Source of the DNA: Sinotaia quadrata
Taxonomy: Eukaryota > Mollusca > Gastropoda > Architaenioglossa > Viviparidae
Assembly: GCA_028829895.1 (NCBI GenBank)
Contig: CM054183.1
Location: 74,635,571 to 74,699,570 of the forward strand
Direction: 5' to 3'
Length of the DNA stretch: 64,000 bases
Both the position numbers and the translations under genes were made by a program. This document shows positions 48,422 to 61,732 of the stretch, piece after piece. The stretch's first letter is position 1. Every line of letters starts with the position of its first letter. The notes beneath the pieces were generated by a model that had not been told where the DNA came from, made no database searches, and saw only the letters and a program-made list of their open reading frames with translations.

Positions 48422-50518
48422 ATAATACTGTTGTGAATAAGAGCTGTTTTTAGAACAAACTGACCAGAGTTCCCAGCTCTTATTCCTTTGTTTTGAGTTT
48501 TGAATAAGAGCACTATTTTTAGAACATACTGACCAGAGTTTCCAGCTCTTATAACCCCTGTTATATTGAGTTTTGTTGAATAAGAGCTCTGTTTTTAGAA
48601 CATACTGACCAGAATTCCCAGCTCTTATATTTATAATCCCTGTTGTTTTGAGTTTTGAATAAGAGCTCTATTTTAGGACATTCTAAACCAGTTCCCATCT
48701 CTTATAATTCTTGTTGTTTTAAGTTTTGAGAAAGATCCTTATTGTAGAATATAGCTGGTTAGGTATATTGAAATTTTCCAGTAATATTAATATAATCCCA
48801 GATTTTTAAGTGATTAGAGTTATTGGAAAATTTTTCCTTTCATAATAATAAAAATCTTGGTTCATTTCAATTCAACTACTCCACAAACACTCATTAATTA
48901 AATACTGAATTTAAATTTACACACTCTCCTAATTTGAATGACAAGTACCATAGACATCATTAACTTAAGATTCATAAGATTTAATTAATGAAAAGATTTT
49001 GTGGCATATTTTGCATTAACAATCTCATTTGCTTATTCTAACCACATACATTCAAGGAAGTCCTAAATACTGGTAATTCATACAAAGGATTTTTGAAACA
49101 AATGATTACCTATTGCTCAGATGTGAAATCTGTTCCTCACAATACTGGCTTTTAAAACTAGAATGTTTATAAATTATAACCTAAATATCAGATTCCAGTG
49201 CCTATTTCTCTCATTAATATTTTTCAATTTTTGACAATGGATCTGTGATGAAATGCCTTTGCTGTTATGATTATTATTATACCTATCAATTAATAAAACA
49301 TAACTAAATACAAGTGGCTGGAATCTTAATTCATATGTTAACAATAAATTTATTAAACCAACAATCAAAACATACAAACAAATACAGTTGAAAGGAAACA
49401 CAGACACTTATACTGCTACTGAGGATAAATGCCCATATAATGTCCACCACTTATTCAATCTCTATCCTAAAAATAAAATAGTCAAGTTAATAATCAATCA
49501 GGATTTCAAATTGTGAGTCTATTTCTCATCAGAGAATCAGAGCAGGAGTAGAAAGAAACAATAGTTAATTTACTTGACCTTTTTATGACATAAGTTTTTG
49601 TTGGCAAGGTTTTCGCAATAATGTTACAGCTCACTTTGCCTTGCATTGGATAATGGGTCTAATATGCATCTCTAGGCATGCCAACTGAACTGTTCCAAGA
49701 ATTCTGTGTGAAATCTCCCAAGACCAAAGCCAGACAAGCCAGACCCAACTTCTGTTATATGATTCTTGAACAGAGATCCATGTAACCAATTTCTAGCAGC
49801 TCTGTTACCAGCAAGTCTGACAAATAGTGTCGGACACGCATACCAATGTAGCTCAAGTAGAATGCAGTGTGTCGCCACTATACTCTGGGGTGACTTTGTA
49901 ATAATGACTTATACCAACTATGTATAATTTGCTATGATACAAGACATCTACACCAGTCAATAAATCTCCCCCCATCCTTCACACTCATTTGTTCAGGACC
50001 TCTCTTCTAAATCAACAGGGCGCAATATGCACTCGTTCTAATGTTCAATTTAAATTCTACAAAATGAAAATTTATATAAAATATATATATGGGAACATTT
50101 CCCCATCATACAACAAGTGGATCATTGTATTTCCCCCAGTCTGAAGCAGATAATGAAAAATGGTGCAATCTCCTCTGGAAAAAAGTCAAATCAGAGTGAC
50201 CGTGCCTAAAATTCTGGTTAAAATGTTTCTACACTTCATATCTCTCCAATCATTCTCAAACTTACATTCCTGTAATAAAATTCATTAGCTTGGAGAATTC
50301 TGTCTTCCTTACATATTATTCTTAAACTGCAGTGCACAAAGTCTGCTTTCAACTCATACTACATTAAATATTAGCAGCATAAATATAATAATTATTTCAT
50401 AAATATATGCAGGCAACTTTGCTCTGTCACAGGATTTAATATTTTGTTCTGAATATACATGGCTTATTCAATAGGGTCAATATATATCTTCACCTGCCAT
50501 TGACTAAAACATGCACTT

Positions 50519-50540
50519 TTATATATATATATATATATAT
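50519..50540. repeat. TA microsatellite
   Basis: About ten to eleven TA dinucleotides. Confidence 0.9.
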
Positions 50541-51643
50541 TGTATTTATTCATCATGATATGGAGGATTCAAATCATCATAATATAAAACACTAATTGGG
50601 TTCCCTACAAGTCACACCAGTCTGTGCGAAAATAGTTTAGGATTGCAAATAATGTCAAAATGACTTAGATTGACCCCAGTCACGTTTTTTGCATTTATCT
50701 CACTTCTCTGATTGTAGTAATTTCACCTGAGTGGGTGGCAAATAGTAGAAACCTGCAATCTAAAGCCACAAGTGATATTAATAAAGAATACTTTTAATCA
50801 TCAAAAGCCACAAACCCTTATACCTATTTGTTATCATTAATATATTGTAAATGGAAGAAGGTAAGTATGTCTATATTCTAAAGAACATTAAAAAGTCTAT
50901 AAATAAACAGTTTGGCATGGGGGTTTTAAAAGGTGTAAAATAATTAAAACCCTAATATGGCCAACCACACGTCCACCCACACTTCAGTGTTGTCAGGCAT
51001 CACAACATTTAAAACATTTTACAATTACAAATGGCTGTGAAGGAGATACAAAAACAAAGATAACAATTATAACATATAAAAGTAAACAAATACTCATGAA
51101 CATAGAGATAAAACAGAAATATTTTATAAGGAAAAAGTAATGGTGGCTGAAGGAATTTATAATGAAATTAATCACAAAGATGTGAATGTGATATTAGTGT
51201 TCACTATTAGGCTTTGTGTTCAAAGTGTGGCAGAAAAGGAGTTCATGAATATTCTGCTTCCTTGGACTTGCCAGACTGTGACTGTTGATAGGCTGACTGG
51301 TAGTGGTGGTTCTCATGACCTGGTCAGTCAGGGAGGTGGTGAAGACTGTGAGCTGTATCCATCAGTGTGTCAAAAAGTGATGCATAGCCTCAGCCTGTTC
51401 TAGCCACTCTTGAAGTGCAGGATGGGATAGTCTAAGTAGGATGCCAATGGCATAGGTAGGGCAGATAAAATGTCGATTCTAAAACACATATATTGATATC
51501 CACTAAGTATTATGTGAACAGAAGGGTGGTGATAAGCGCACCAAATACACTTCACTCATAATTGTAAAAATAAGGAAAGACAGCTGACAAATGAACCACA
51601 ATGAAAAACAGAAAGAATGAGTTAAATTATGAACATACATAAC

Positions 51644-51668
51644 ATATATATATATATATATATATATA
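51644..51668. repeat. TA microsatellite
   Basis: About twelve TA dinucleotides. Confidence 0.9.
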
Positions 51669-52471
51669 AGGAATATATCCAACACATGCTAGCATAATTA
51701 TAATTGCAACTACTGATACATGGTTTAAATTATAAGTTCATCCTGACTGTCATGGGATAGGTTGGATAACATCGCCAGGGCCCCTCACAAGAGGAGAGAT
51801 GGCATATAGATGCAAAGATGTGAGATCTAAGGTTCGGCCTACTTTGGACCCATGAGTTTGACAGTAGACTCTATAGTCAGAAATGAATGAATAAGATGAT
51901 ATTTATATTATGTGAATTAATCAGCAATAAGATCAAACTTTTTGCATTCTACCAGTGGAAAATCTTCTCTTTCCAGTATTAAAGAGAATATTGATTTCAC
52001 ATTGTCATGGCCTACCAGGGGTCAAATCAGTGCCAAAAATACACACACATATACACATTACAATCACCTATTTGAATAAAGGTTGACTGTAATGGCAATA
52101 GCAAATTGGTTCCCCTCAAGAAATGTAGAAGGCTTTTTATAAGGGAGATTTGCGCATTTCAAGGGAAACAAAACAGTAGAACTGAAAAATGGCTGTTTTA
52201 ATTATATTAGAAACTTTGATAAAATACTTATTGTGTTGTAATTAGCAAAATAATTTGATCTTCAGATATTATCCCCAATATGTACCCTCTTTTAAGCAGT
52301 TATTTTAACATTAATTCACCTTGTAAATAATAAACATTTTGTATTTAACAGGAAGGTTTTGCTGAGAGAGAAAGACTTTGTTTGGGATTAATGTTTTTAA
52401 TATATTGTTCACCTACTGCAACACAAAAATATGAGGGAACATTGGATTTGATATATGTTTTTTGTGTGCAG

Positions 52472-52744
52472 AAAAATACCAGGTAACATTCCAGCAACTG
52501 GAAAACTTGCGTTTGGGACGTTCGCCCTTTGTTCTCATGGCAGTTATTGGACAAGAGTTACTAGCCATTAGTCATTACAGTGCTGCTGTTGCTGTGTTAG
52601 AGTCAGCATTGATTGTGGGCACATGCAGCCTCAAACTACGTGGTTCAGTATTTTCTGCTCTTTCAAGTGCACACTGGGGTTTAGGTGCCCTGGACAAGGC
52701 TATATACTACATGCAACAAGACTTGGCAGTAGCAAAATCTCTAG
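52472..52744 (+). CDS. TTC28: TTC28 exon 4
   Basis: The acceptor is TTTGTGTGCAG before 52472 and the donor GTATGT starts at 52745. Two bases complete a Glu codon, then 90 codons and one base, residues 170-261. It encodes KYQVTFQQLENLRLGRSPFV, then LMAVIGQELLA and IVGTCSLKLRGSVFSALSSA, and ends YMQQDLAVAKSL. The block GTCSLKLRGSVFSALSSA is identical to vertebrate TTC28, and SPFV followed by IGQELL is also shared. It covers the linker and the first of the 40-residue TPR units. Confidence 0.92.
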
Positions 52745-53710
52745 GTATGTTATGGAAAGACTGAAAATATATGTAAATTAAATAGTATCTTTCATGTAAA
52801 TATGGTAGCTTGGTGATTTATTTTAATGGACTAGTGAAGTTAGGAATATTCTTTTCAAAATATACATAGCTTAAAAAGCTTAAATTTTCCTGGCTTCTGA
52901 TATTTATCTTGTTTCTAATACAATAAATTTTGTTTATCCAAGTCCTAAGTTTGAGTTTATCCATAGTACATTTTCAGTTAATTATTTTTATAACAACATC
53001 CATGATGAGATATGGTTATGTACTGTTTAAATGATCTAATGTTAATCACATTAAACTTATTACTAGTTTTAAACATTCTTTTAAAAGACAAGTGGCTTAG
53101 TGTTTATATTGTTTAGTGCATTGATGTTACAAAAATGTTACAACTAAAGCATGGTGTACTTAAAAATGTAAACAAAAAATTGTCAGTATTCACTATAATA
53201 TCTTTAAAATCTATAATATCTATAAAATCATTACCCTCTTATCACATGTAAATAGTATAATTATGCCTTCACTTGATATGATCTGAGTAAATCTAGATCA
53301 TATGGGTATTGGAGCACTACTGAAATGGTTATAACTGATTAGTTTAACAAAAATTAATTCCCTTCACAGAAAAACAATCTGAGTATTACTTTCAATGAGT
53401 GAGTTGTCTATGTATAAACAATACTTGTCAGCACAATACTACTTTTACTAATACTTGAATTGGTCTTCAAACACCTGGGGTGTTTTACAGAGTGCTTTTA
53501 CCAGACTGATATACTCAATAGATGTGGTTTTCCACCTAATGCCAAATTACTGATGGACCATCCTAAATTGTTGGCTAATGTTAATTGTTAGAAGCCAATA
53601 GAAATGGGTTCTTCTTATTGCAATCATGCTTTTCCTATCAGTCCTAATAAGCAAGAATAATAAGAATAGCACTTTAGTATTACAGCAGATAAACAGTTAA
53701 CTTATTTAAG

Positions 53711-53751
<41 letters not shown>

Positions 53752-54810
53752 AACATTTAAAGTTAAAAAAATCACCTAACTAAACCTGTAAATATTTACT
53801 ACTCCAGTTAAATTCCCAATTACACTGTATTGCACACTTATTTGTTTCTTCCCTTGTGCTATATAAGTACTAGTATAATTATCTAAATGTGTGTCTGGCT
53901 ATTTTTTAAAAAAACTTAGAACTGGTATTATTTAAAACAATAACTTAGCTTTTCATGAATTATCATTATAAAAACTATTTCAGATTGTTTTTTTTTATAA
54001 GTGGAACATGAGCTTTAGTGATCTAAAATACTTAGATGCATAAACAAGAAAAATGAGAAGTGTGGTAGCTTTCTCTTAGGACTGAAGAATATAAACTTTT
54101 GAAATTGCTTTATAATTTGTAGATTTTATTATTATTTTGTATTATGTGCTTACAAAAGGTTATTTGAAAAAAACTAACAACCCAGAGAATTAATTCAATA
54201 CAATCGTCTGGCTAAGAGTTTGCATTGTGGTTCATTAACCAAACTTCCAAGCTTGTATCATAGTTTATCCCCAAAATAGCCCAGTAAATGTGTGGTAATT
54301 CATCAAGAAAATTTAATAGTAAATAGCTTATTTTGTAATTCATTAACTAGATTGTATGGTAAATAATGCATTGGGGTTCAGACTTGATGTGAGGCACTTA
54401 TTTTCTTTTTGGAAATGCTGGTTTCCTTGTTTGTTTATCCCATACCTTGATTGTAGGGTTACTAAGTGGGGAACACAACTAAGCTACCACCACATGGATG
54501 TGTGTGGACCCTTGGCTGTGGCTTGTATTCATATGTCTGGTAAATGACTCTCATTATGTATGCAATCTGATAAGTATTAAAAAAAAATTATTGTATTTTA
54601 CACAAAGAAAAGGAAAAATATGTATACCATTCTTTTATGTCATAGGAAGTAGCAGTTTTGTAGAGAAAGTAAAAATTACCTGTTTGATTTCAGTAATTTG
54701 ATGCTGAATCTATTAGATACTTTCAGTTGCTTACACTAAATAAATTTTCATGAATGTTATTTTTGCTTAAAGTTTATACTAATTATAGTATTTTAAAAAA
54801 TTTTGTTTAG
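52745..54810 (+). other. TTC28 intron 4
   Basis: A 2.1-kb AT-rich intron with one (AC)n run at 53712-53749. No gene or transposon recognised. Confidence 0.65.
53712..53749. repeat. (AC)n microsatellite
   Basis: About nineteen uninterrupted AC dinucleotides. Confidence 0.95.
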
Positions 54811-56186
54811 GTGATCAAGAAGGAGAGTGTCGAGCATATGGAAATTTGGGCTCTGCATTTTTTTCAAAGGGACAGTATAAAGAGTCTCTCACCCATCACC
54901 GCTTTCAGCTTGTACTTTCCATGCGCTTGCGACAACGCCAGACTGCAGCTGCAGCTCTTAGTAGTCTAGGGCATGTATATACTGCCATTGGTGATTATCC
55001 CAATGCTCTTGCAAGCCACAAACAGTGTGTTCTTCTTTTAAAACAAGGAGGTGATAATTTGAATGAGGCTCGGGAAATTGGTAATGTGGGAGCAGTGTAT
55101 TTAGCTATGGGAAATTTTAGTAGTGCTGTTGAATGTCATCAAGAACACCTTAAGATGGCACGTACTCTAAAATCACCAGTGGAGGAGGCCCGAGCTTATA
55201 GTAATTTAGGCAGTGCATACCACTTTAAGAGAGACTACCAGCATGCTTTGTTTTATCACAAAGAAGTGTTGAAGATAGCAGAGCAGTGTGGTGATAAAAC
55301 ACTGGAGGCACGTGCATATGCAGGACTGGGCCATGCTGCTAGATGTTCATCTTCCTTAACCCAAGCTAAGTTTTACCATGAAAAGCAGTTGGACAATGCT
55401 TTACAAACAAGAGATAAAGTGGCTGAGGGACGGTCCTGCGCAAATCTTGGCATTATTTATCACCAGCTTGCAGAATATGAAGCAGCACTTAAACTGCACA
55501 AGAAACATCAAGAGATTGCAGTTTCTTTGGCAGATAAAGCTAGCCAAGGTCGTGCTTGTGGGAACATAGGGAATGCCTACAGTGCCTTGGGTAAACATGA
55601 ACAAGCTATTAAGTATCATAAACAGGCACTTGCCATTTCAACTGAGGTCAATGATTGCCACTCACTGAGTTCTACACATGGTAATCTTGCTGTGGCATAC
55701 CAATCACTTGGGATGTATGAAAATGCTTTACAGCACTATCTTTGTCACCTAAACATTTCACAGGAACTGAAAGATAGATCTAGTGAAGCTCGTGCACTGT
55801 GCAACCTAGGTAACTTTCATTGTGCCAGGAGAGAATACATGCATTCTATATCATATTATGAGCAGTATCTTGTACTATCTAAAGAACTCATTGATACTGA
55901 AGGTGAAGGCAAAGCTTGCTTCAATTTAGGCTATGTGCATTTCAACCTTTCTAATTTCGTGCAGGCTGTACATTACTATGAGCAGAATTTAATCTTGGTC
56001 AAGGACGGGAAGGATCGACTGAGTTTGGCACGTGCCTATTGCAATTTAGGTTTAGCTCGAAAATCACTTGGACACTTTAACGAAGCACTTGATTGTCAGA
56101 AAAAGTGTTTGCGTCTAATGGAGGCCTTGAAAAATATTATGGGCAGGTTTCGGGCACTGGGCAACATAGGTGACCTCATGCTTAAG
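54811..56186 (+). CDS. TTC28: TTC28 exon 5, array of 11 TPRs
   Basis: The acceptor is TTTTGTTTAG before 54811 and the donor GTAAGT starts at 56187. Two bases complete a Gly codon, then 458 codons to phase 0, residues 261-719. It encodes GDQEGECRAYGNLGSAFFSK, then ALSSLGHVYTAIGDYPNALA with SHKQCVLL, and EARAYSNLGSAYHF. About eleven TPR units of 40 residues repeat the pattern (E/G)xAxGNLGxxYxxxxxYxxAxxxHxxxL, like LGN-type TPR proteins. A twelfth begins with FRALGNIGDLMLK, which matches the vertebrate FRALGNLGDIF position. The single uninterrupted 1.4-kb exon is striking amid large introns. The rest of the gene, including the remaining TPRs and the C-terminal CHAT-like domain known in vertebrates, lies right of the window. 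Confidence 0.95.
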
Positions 56187-56403
56187 GTAAGTTAAAGGGA
56201 TGAAACCATATTCATTTTAAAGAGCAAAGGAGGAGTAATATATAGATGAGCTCAGTCAATAGATTTAGGTGTTCTGATAATGTATATAAAATTTCAGTCA
56301 TAGTTGTAATGGATATTCAATATACTTGATCAAAAGAAAATGTTTCTGCAAGATTTTTGACATTACCAATGTACACAAACAAACTTAACGACAACACAGT
56401 AGT

Positions 56404-58051
56404 TGTTACGTTTCCAGTATTTCTTTATAGACCCTGCCTAGGATTTTAAGGACTTTAAAACTGATTAGATTTAATTAACTCCTCTCCATCCTATACAGAC
56501 TGATTGCTCAAATTATCATTCGACTAACTTAAAAATGTGTCTTTGTAGTGAAGACGACAGATTTACGAACTGACAACTTGCGTACAAAAGCTGGCTTGGA
56601 GTCGTCAAATTCCTCTTAATTAATATGCATTCATTACGTCATTCAGCTCAGTCAGCCCCCATCCAAACCACATTAAGTTAGGTCTATTATGCATAAAAAT
56701 TTACTACGAAGAGGTTTAACAATTAAAAATAAGATTTAACAATTAACAAGATATTCAAAAACGAGCGCGAAGTCTAATTCTACTCGTGACAATTAAACTA
56801 GTGCTTATAAATGTCCAAGTTAAGTGTTCTGAGTTTATGAGAAATTTGCCGCAATAGTTCTTTGTGACTTTTGATCAGTTAGCTTTACTTAGCTTCGTTT
56901 TTGACGCCTCGTGGTTTCCAAACTGGTCCAAACCAGTCCACCTCACTTTAATCATCGCCAGCCAATGCACATAGCATAGGTAGAAACTGTCTCTCAGTTA
57001 TCACGCCGGACAACAAATGTAAGTGTAGACAAAGGGATGTGAAGACCTGCGCGTTGACACGTGTTCCCAATAATGACAGTAGGACTAAGAGGTAGCAGAA
57101 GCTAGATCAAGAACTGAAATCGGAGTAGAACTCGGCACTAGGAGTTCGGAACTAGGAATTCGGAACCCGACCTGAAGACAAAGAATGTTTCCATGATCGT
57201 TCTGCGTTTTGGGTTCGCCAACCTAAGCACGTTTTCACATTTAAATGTACTGAGTTAGAAATTCGACCAACGCGTCATTTACAATTTATATTTGAAGATA
57301 TAAATGATTTCATGTATGTTATATTTAACAATACATGACGTACGAATTACCAAATATTTACAACATTAAAATTTAGAATTCATACAAAGGAACAATTCAA
57401 ATCAAGCAAAGCGCTTCACAATTTAACATTAAAATTACACGCAATAATTTGAATCACAAAGGAAATTCATGTCGTACACAGACGCTCCTGGCACTAGTGA
57501 ATTTAAGGTTATATAAATTAAAGTTAAATGAAAAAGAGTTACAATGATTTATATACAATAACTTATAGGTTTTGTCATTTACAAGCGAACACGTGCTTAG
57601 GCTAAAGGTAGCAACAATAGCACAAAATTACATACGTTGGTTCAAAATGCAAAATACAATTAATAAATGCAATACATTTGCAAGAAGCGGACGTGTTACC
57701 TTCAAAGCAAATAGCGGCGGGTTTCCTCTATCGACTCAACGAATATGCGGCTGTACAGGTAGACTGTACGCACTGTTGCCATTTCTGGATCGGAGTGAAG
57801 AATTTGGCGCGCGATACTGTATTTATCAAAACGCATAGAACGCATCACGTGACAGATCACGTGGTATGTAGTCGGTTCGAGAAGCTGGACACTGGCCTAA
57901 AGTTACATAACATCCTGACCTCTTTGCTAGAAGCTTCTCGATACTGATGTATCATGGGAGAACTTTAACAAAGGAGTTTTCAAAATTTGATTTTTGAAAA
58001 ACAGCAAGTGGGTTAAGAAGTCGTGACACAGATTTTATCAGACTCGTAACA
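56404..58051. mobile_element. Solo LTR, copy 2 (1648 bp)
   Basis: Starts TGTTACGTTTCC and ends GACTCGTAACA, an inverted TGTTACG/CGTAACA pair. It is flanked by an exact 5-bp duplication, GTAGT (56399-56403 and 58052-58056). It matches the copy at 30510-32167 in length, ends and internal words, with the same orientation on the + strand. Copies differ by many substitutions and indels. No gag, pol or env is seen near either copy. The superfamily and transcription direction are not visible. Confidence 0.85.
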
Positions 58052-60153
58052 GTAGTAAAAAGCCACTCTCTTATATTGATGTATGACATTTGACAACATG
58101 AAACTGAGCTCTGCACGAATCTGTGCTATTACAGACCTTAACTGTATATGGAACAAAGAAAGAACCCTGATGGGACTATAGTCCTAAGCATTTTAGCCAC
58201 TTTGTGTTGTCAGGTGGAAATCTCTTGCATGATCAAGAACTTTTAATTCTGTTACATTTTTAATTCTGAAATAATAGCATTTATAAAAGTTGTTAGTTGC
58301 TTAAAATTTTATTGTTCAGTTTATTTTGACAGAAATCCTTAAAACTAAAACAAAATGTTTTCAATATAAAATGAATTATTTCATGGACTTTGTTTATCTA
58401 CAAGTGAAATGTCATTATAACAGATCATTTAAAATAGATTATCATTCACTTTGCTAGAATATTTTTAATAATTATTGGTGTGGACATAATAACTGATCTG
58501 GACTTTTGGTTTCTAGATAAGATTTGTTTTTAAAATTTGCTAGGTTCTATTGATGCTGACTTAAGCATGAAATTTTTCACTCTTTAGTTGAGAGCTACTA
58601 AAAAGAGCAGCTGATTATTCACTAGTCATTTTACTTAGAGCTGACACCCTACCGATGGTGTGTTTTTAGAAAGTGAAAGCAAAAATGGGTTATTATGTTT
58701 GAATTGTAATAGCACCCACAAAACAAATTCTGATCAGTTTATAATAGTAATTACATACTCAAAAATGATTGTATCATTCAAAAGTCTACTTTTAAAAAGT
58801 CTGGTCCAGTACAGTTGTGAGAAAACCAGTGATTTTTTTTTTTAATGATATTTTTTAAATCTAGCAACTGATAATAATGATGAATAAAAAAGACATTTTT
58901 TAAAAGTATAAAGACTAGAAAATACCCACTGTCATTTGATGGGATCAATTGTTGCCCATGTTTTTATTTTAATTTTTTTGAGTTACTGGATTTAATTAAA
59001 TCCAGATCATATTAACTTTCTCATTTATTTATATACGTAGAAAATATTTCCTTGTAAACCACATATTAGTGAATGTTAAATCATTACCATTCACCAATTT
59101 TTCCTGTTCAGATCCATCAATAATTTTAATTTTGACATCACAATCCCATGTAATTGCTGCTGAGCCATTACCTCATGATCTGTTTGCTTATAGGGAGGGG
59201 ATAGTTTTCATTTAGGTGACATTCTGTGGAAAAGTGGATGTGGTTATGAAAATATTATTAACTATCCATTAGTTAATTGTGCCAGTTGTTCAAAGTGCAG
59301 TTCCTGTGAATGAACTATACACTAAACATTTAATCAGTTTATGTGATATGGTCATGGCCTCTTAGTGTCACCTCCACCCTTCTCTCCAAAGAAAGGGGTG
59401 GGTGGTGGCTAGTCGACGCCACGTTGGACTTGCATAGATGTTATTACAAATCCACACAGAATACCAAGATGGTTATTTGGCTCGAATTTTATTGTGCATG
59501 TAGGTTACGTATTGCTGACATGTTTGCACGTGTGATTGATTGCATACGGGTAAGGGTGAAATGTAGACAGCACGGACGACACAATGTGTAACAACGGCCA
59601 CAACTACTCTTCCAAAACCATAGACAGAAAAAGTCTCAATGTCAAGATACAAATTCAAATTTATTGATCTATGGGTTTCCTCTCACACGTTGGTTAGTCA
59701 GCCATCCACAACTCACACCCGTGGGGTAAGGGAAAAGAAAAGAAAGAAAAGAATGATGAATGATGAAATTAAATAAAAGAAATACAAAACTCAAGATTCT
59801 TCATGCAATACTACTTCTAAATAGGCTCAGCATTATTCAACATAAAACAAAAACAACTATTTGAAAGTTCTGGAGCCACTGCTCTTATATCAAAATTCAA
59901 TAATTCGAAAGAAAAACAATGTTATTCGACTTGCAAGTCCTTTTCAAGATATTCACATCAACATTTTCTTATACTAATTTTAAAATGGTTCTTAACTGAT
60001 AAACGTAGATTTAAGTTTAAGGTTTATTTCTAATTTAAGGTCTAATTCTTAATTAAGATCCTAAGCTTTAGTTTTAGGTTTATGTGCTCTGAGATTCCTA
60101 CAGTAGTTAGTATTTTTCTACTCACATAGTTATTGTCACTTTCTCCTCATGCT

Positions 60154-60164
60154 GGGGGGGGGGG
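60154..60164. repeat. 11-base G homopolymer
   Basis: Eleven G after GCT and before TGGAAG, in an otherwise AT-rich stretch. Confidence 0.85.
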
Positions 60165-60239
60165 TGGAAGATACACAAAACACCATTGACATCATGGTTC
60201 GCTCCCTGGAACCCAAAGTACAGCTGTCCCTGCTGCTAC

Positions 60240-60425
60240 TGTTTCACTCTCTCGTTACGCTTCTCGTTAGGTCTATTTCTCAACTCTTGTTACGTTTCCT
60301 CATTGTGTCTTGCTTCGTTCCTCATCTCATCTCATTACGTTTCTCACTGTTTCTCACTTCTTCTCTTCTCATTATGTTTCTCATTTCTTCTCTTTACGTT
60401 TTTCATTTCTTCTCTTTACATTAAT
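60240..60425. repeat. Pyrimidine-rich degenerate minisatellite
   Basis: Words CTCATTACGTTTCTCA, CTCATTATGTTTCTCATTTC and TTTACGTTTTTCATTTCTTC repeat about every 20-35 bases. The + strand is almost all C/T except for the ACG and ATG words, so the region is a strand-biased polypyrimidine tract. Open frames here are low-complexity. Confidence 0.7.
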
Positions 60426-61732
60426 TAACGGTCAACCTTGCCGTTATATTGCACGATATGCCTCACATGATCACGGACTGCCTATCTGCAATATCTCCCA
60501 GCGCATTGACACTAAACTTCCATCAGTCTATTCTTCCACTCCCTGGAAAAATAGTCGATCACCCGTGGTCTTTGCACAGAGTCTTTGAAGAACCCAAGAT
60601 GACTGTCCGTACGACTTGTCATCCCATTTTATACACAAAGTCCTTGCACATCATTTTCACTGAGCTGATTAGAACACCCCCCCTCCAGCACACAGCACCC
60701 CCATCCATCACTGCAGGTATGTGCTGATGAATTTCCTGACTCTCCACTTCCATTTAGTGCCAAGTATCAAATTCCAAGTTGACACCTTTGATTGGCATAT
60801 CAATTTACCTGCTAACTACCTATTCAGAGCACAAAACTTCCCAGAGCACTCATTACTTTTATTTTTTATTTTTTAAAAACTACTTTAATATGGTGATTCA
60901 TCGCCACCTGGCAAGAGTACACTAGTTCTAGCAAGAAAGGATTGTACACATAAACTAACACATCTAACTATAACAAATAAATCTCCACTTTCCAATAACT
61001 CAAAATTCTATTTCAACAAATAATTTCACAATAACAATATCTAACTGTAAATTACCAAACTTTATAGTGGTGATTCTTAAAAACAAGTTACATTTCAAAA
61101 CTCAGAGCCTGTTTTCTCACAGACAAAATTAGCATCTCAGTGGCCTACCACATATTCCCCGTACATGACAGATTTATGGCTCTGGCATTGCTGACCGCAG
61201 AGGAGTAACAGGGGGTAAATGCATGCGTCCTCAAAAGTTAATTACGCTCTCCCATTCACTGACATGAATTACTATCAAACCTATTTCTTCCTCAGCTAGC
61301 GTTTCCACCTTAGGTTTCATATTGTTGATAAATTGGTCATTTTAGCTCCTTTCTATGTTTAAATTAATTTGGCTGTTTTGTTAATCGTTTAGAGTATGAC
61401 ACTTAGAGAGAAGAAAAAAAATTTTAATAATATTTCCTCAATTAGAAATTGGGTAAACCCAGTTGAAAATTGATTTGAGTGGTGCCCCTAGAGTGTACAT
61501 GTCATCTTCAGAACAGTGGATGAACTAGCACTTTATAGTAGGATATTTGGAAAATTGTATAAACACCCAATTTCAACTGAAGCACTCTAAACTTTGATCA
61601 CCGAACTAATTAATAATTACCTTTACTCATCCAAGAACAAACATATATATGCAAATACAACACAAATACTTTAGAGGGCGTGGCTGTTTAAAAAAAAGTA
61701 TACCGACACTTAATTTGGGCCTAAGCTATAAC

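Larger units (their letters stand above)
47012..48745. repeat. Palindromic minisatellite, ~65-80-bp units, interrupted
   Basis: Units run ATAAGAGCT, then CTATTTTTAGAACATACTG, ACCAGAGTTCCC and AGCTCTTAT, with a linker ending TTGTTTTGAGTTTTGA. One full unit lies at about 47053-47104, with a partial piece from 47012. Four full units (starting about 48437, 48504, 48578 and 48659) and a decayed sixth lie right of the transposon. Each unit has 9-bp inverted arms (ATAAGAGCT/AGCTCTTAT) around about 34 bases, so each can fold into a hairpin. A transposon (47105-48421) interrupts the array. Confidence 0.85.
46792..52471 (+). other. TTC28 intron 3
   Basis: A 5.7-kb intron. It holds a palindromic minisatellite split by a 1317-bp DNA transposon (47012-48745) and TA-runs (50519-50540, 51644-51668). 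The stretch 48746-52471 is otherwise without recognised content. Minus-strand frames near 49672-49878 and 51230-51430 look protein-like in places but have no family I can name. Confidence 0.6.

Noticed and set aside
49672..49878. Minus-strand 68-codon frame
   Set aside because: Protein-like look but no family, no splice context and no neighbouring pieces.
51140..51480. Open frames on both strands with gene-like composition
   Set aside because: A stretch reading ALQEWLEQAEAMHHF on the minus strand hints at transposon gag-like or other coding debris, but I cannot name it and the frames are broken.
60149..60727. Several overlapping 80-92-codon frames
   Set aside because: Caused by the C/T-rich repeat, which has few stops in any frame.
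59366..61170. Possible LTR from TGTCACC to CATGACA
   Set aside because: Inverted 5-bp ends only; flanks (CTTAG against GATTT) do not match, and no related copy in the window was found.
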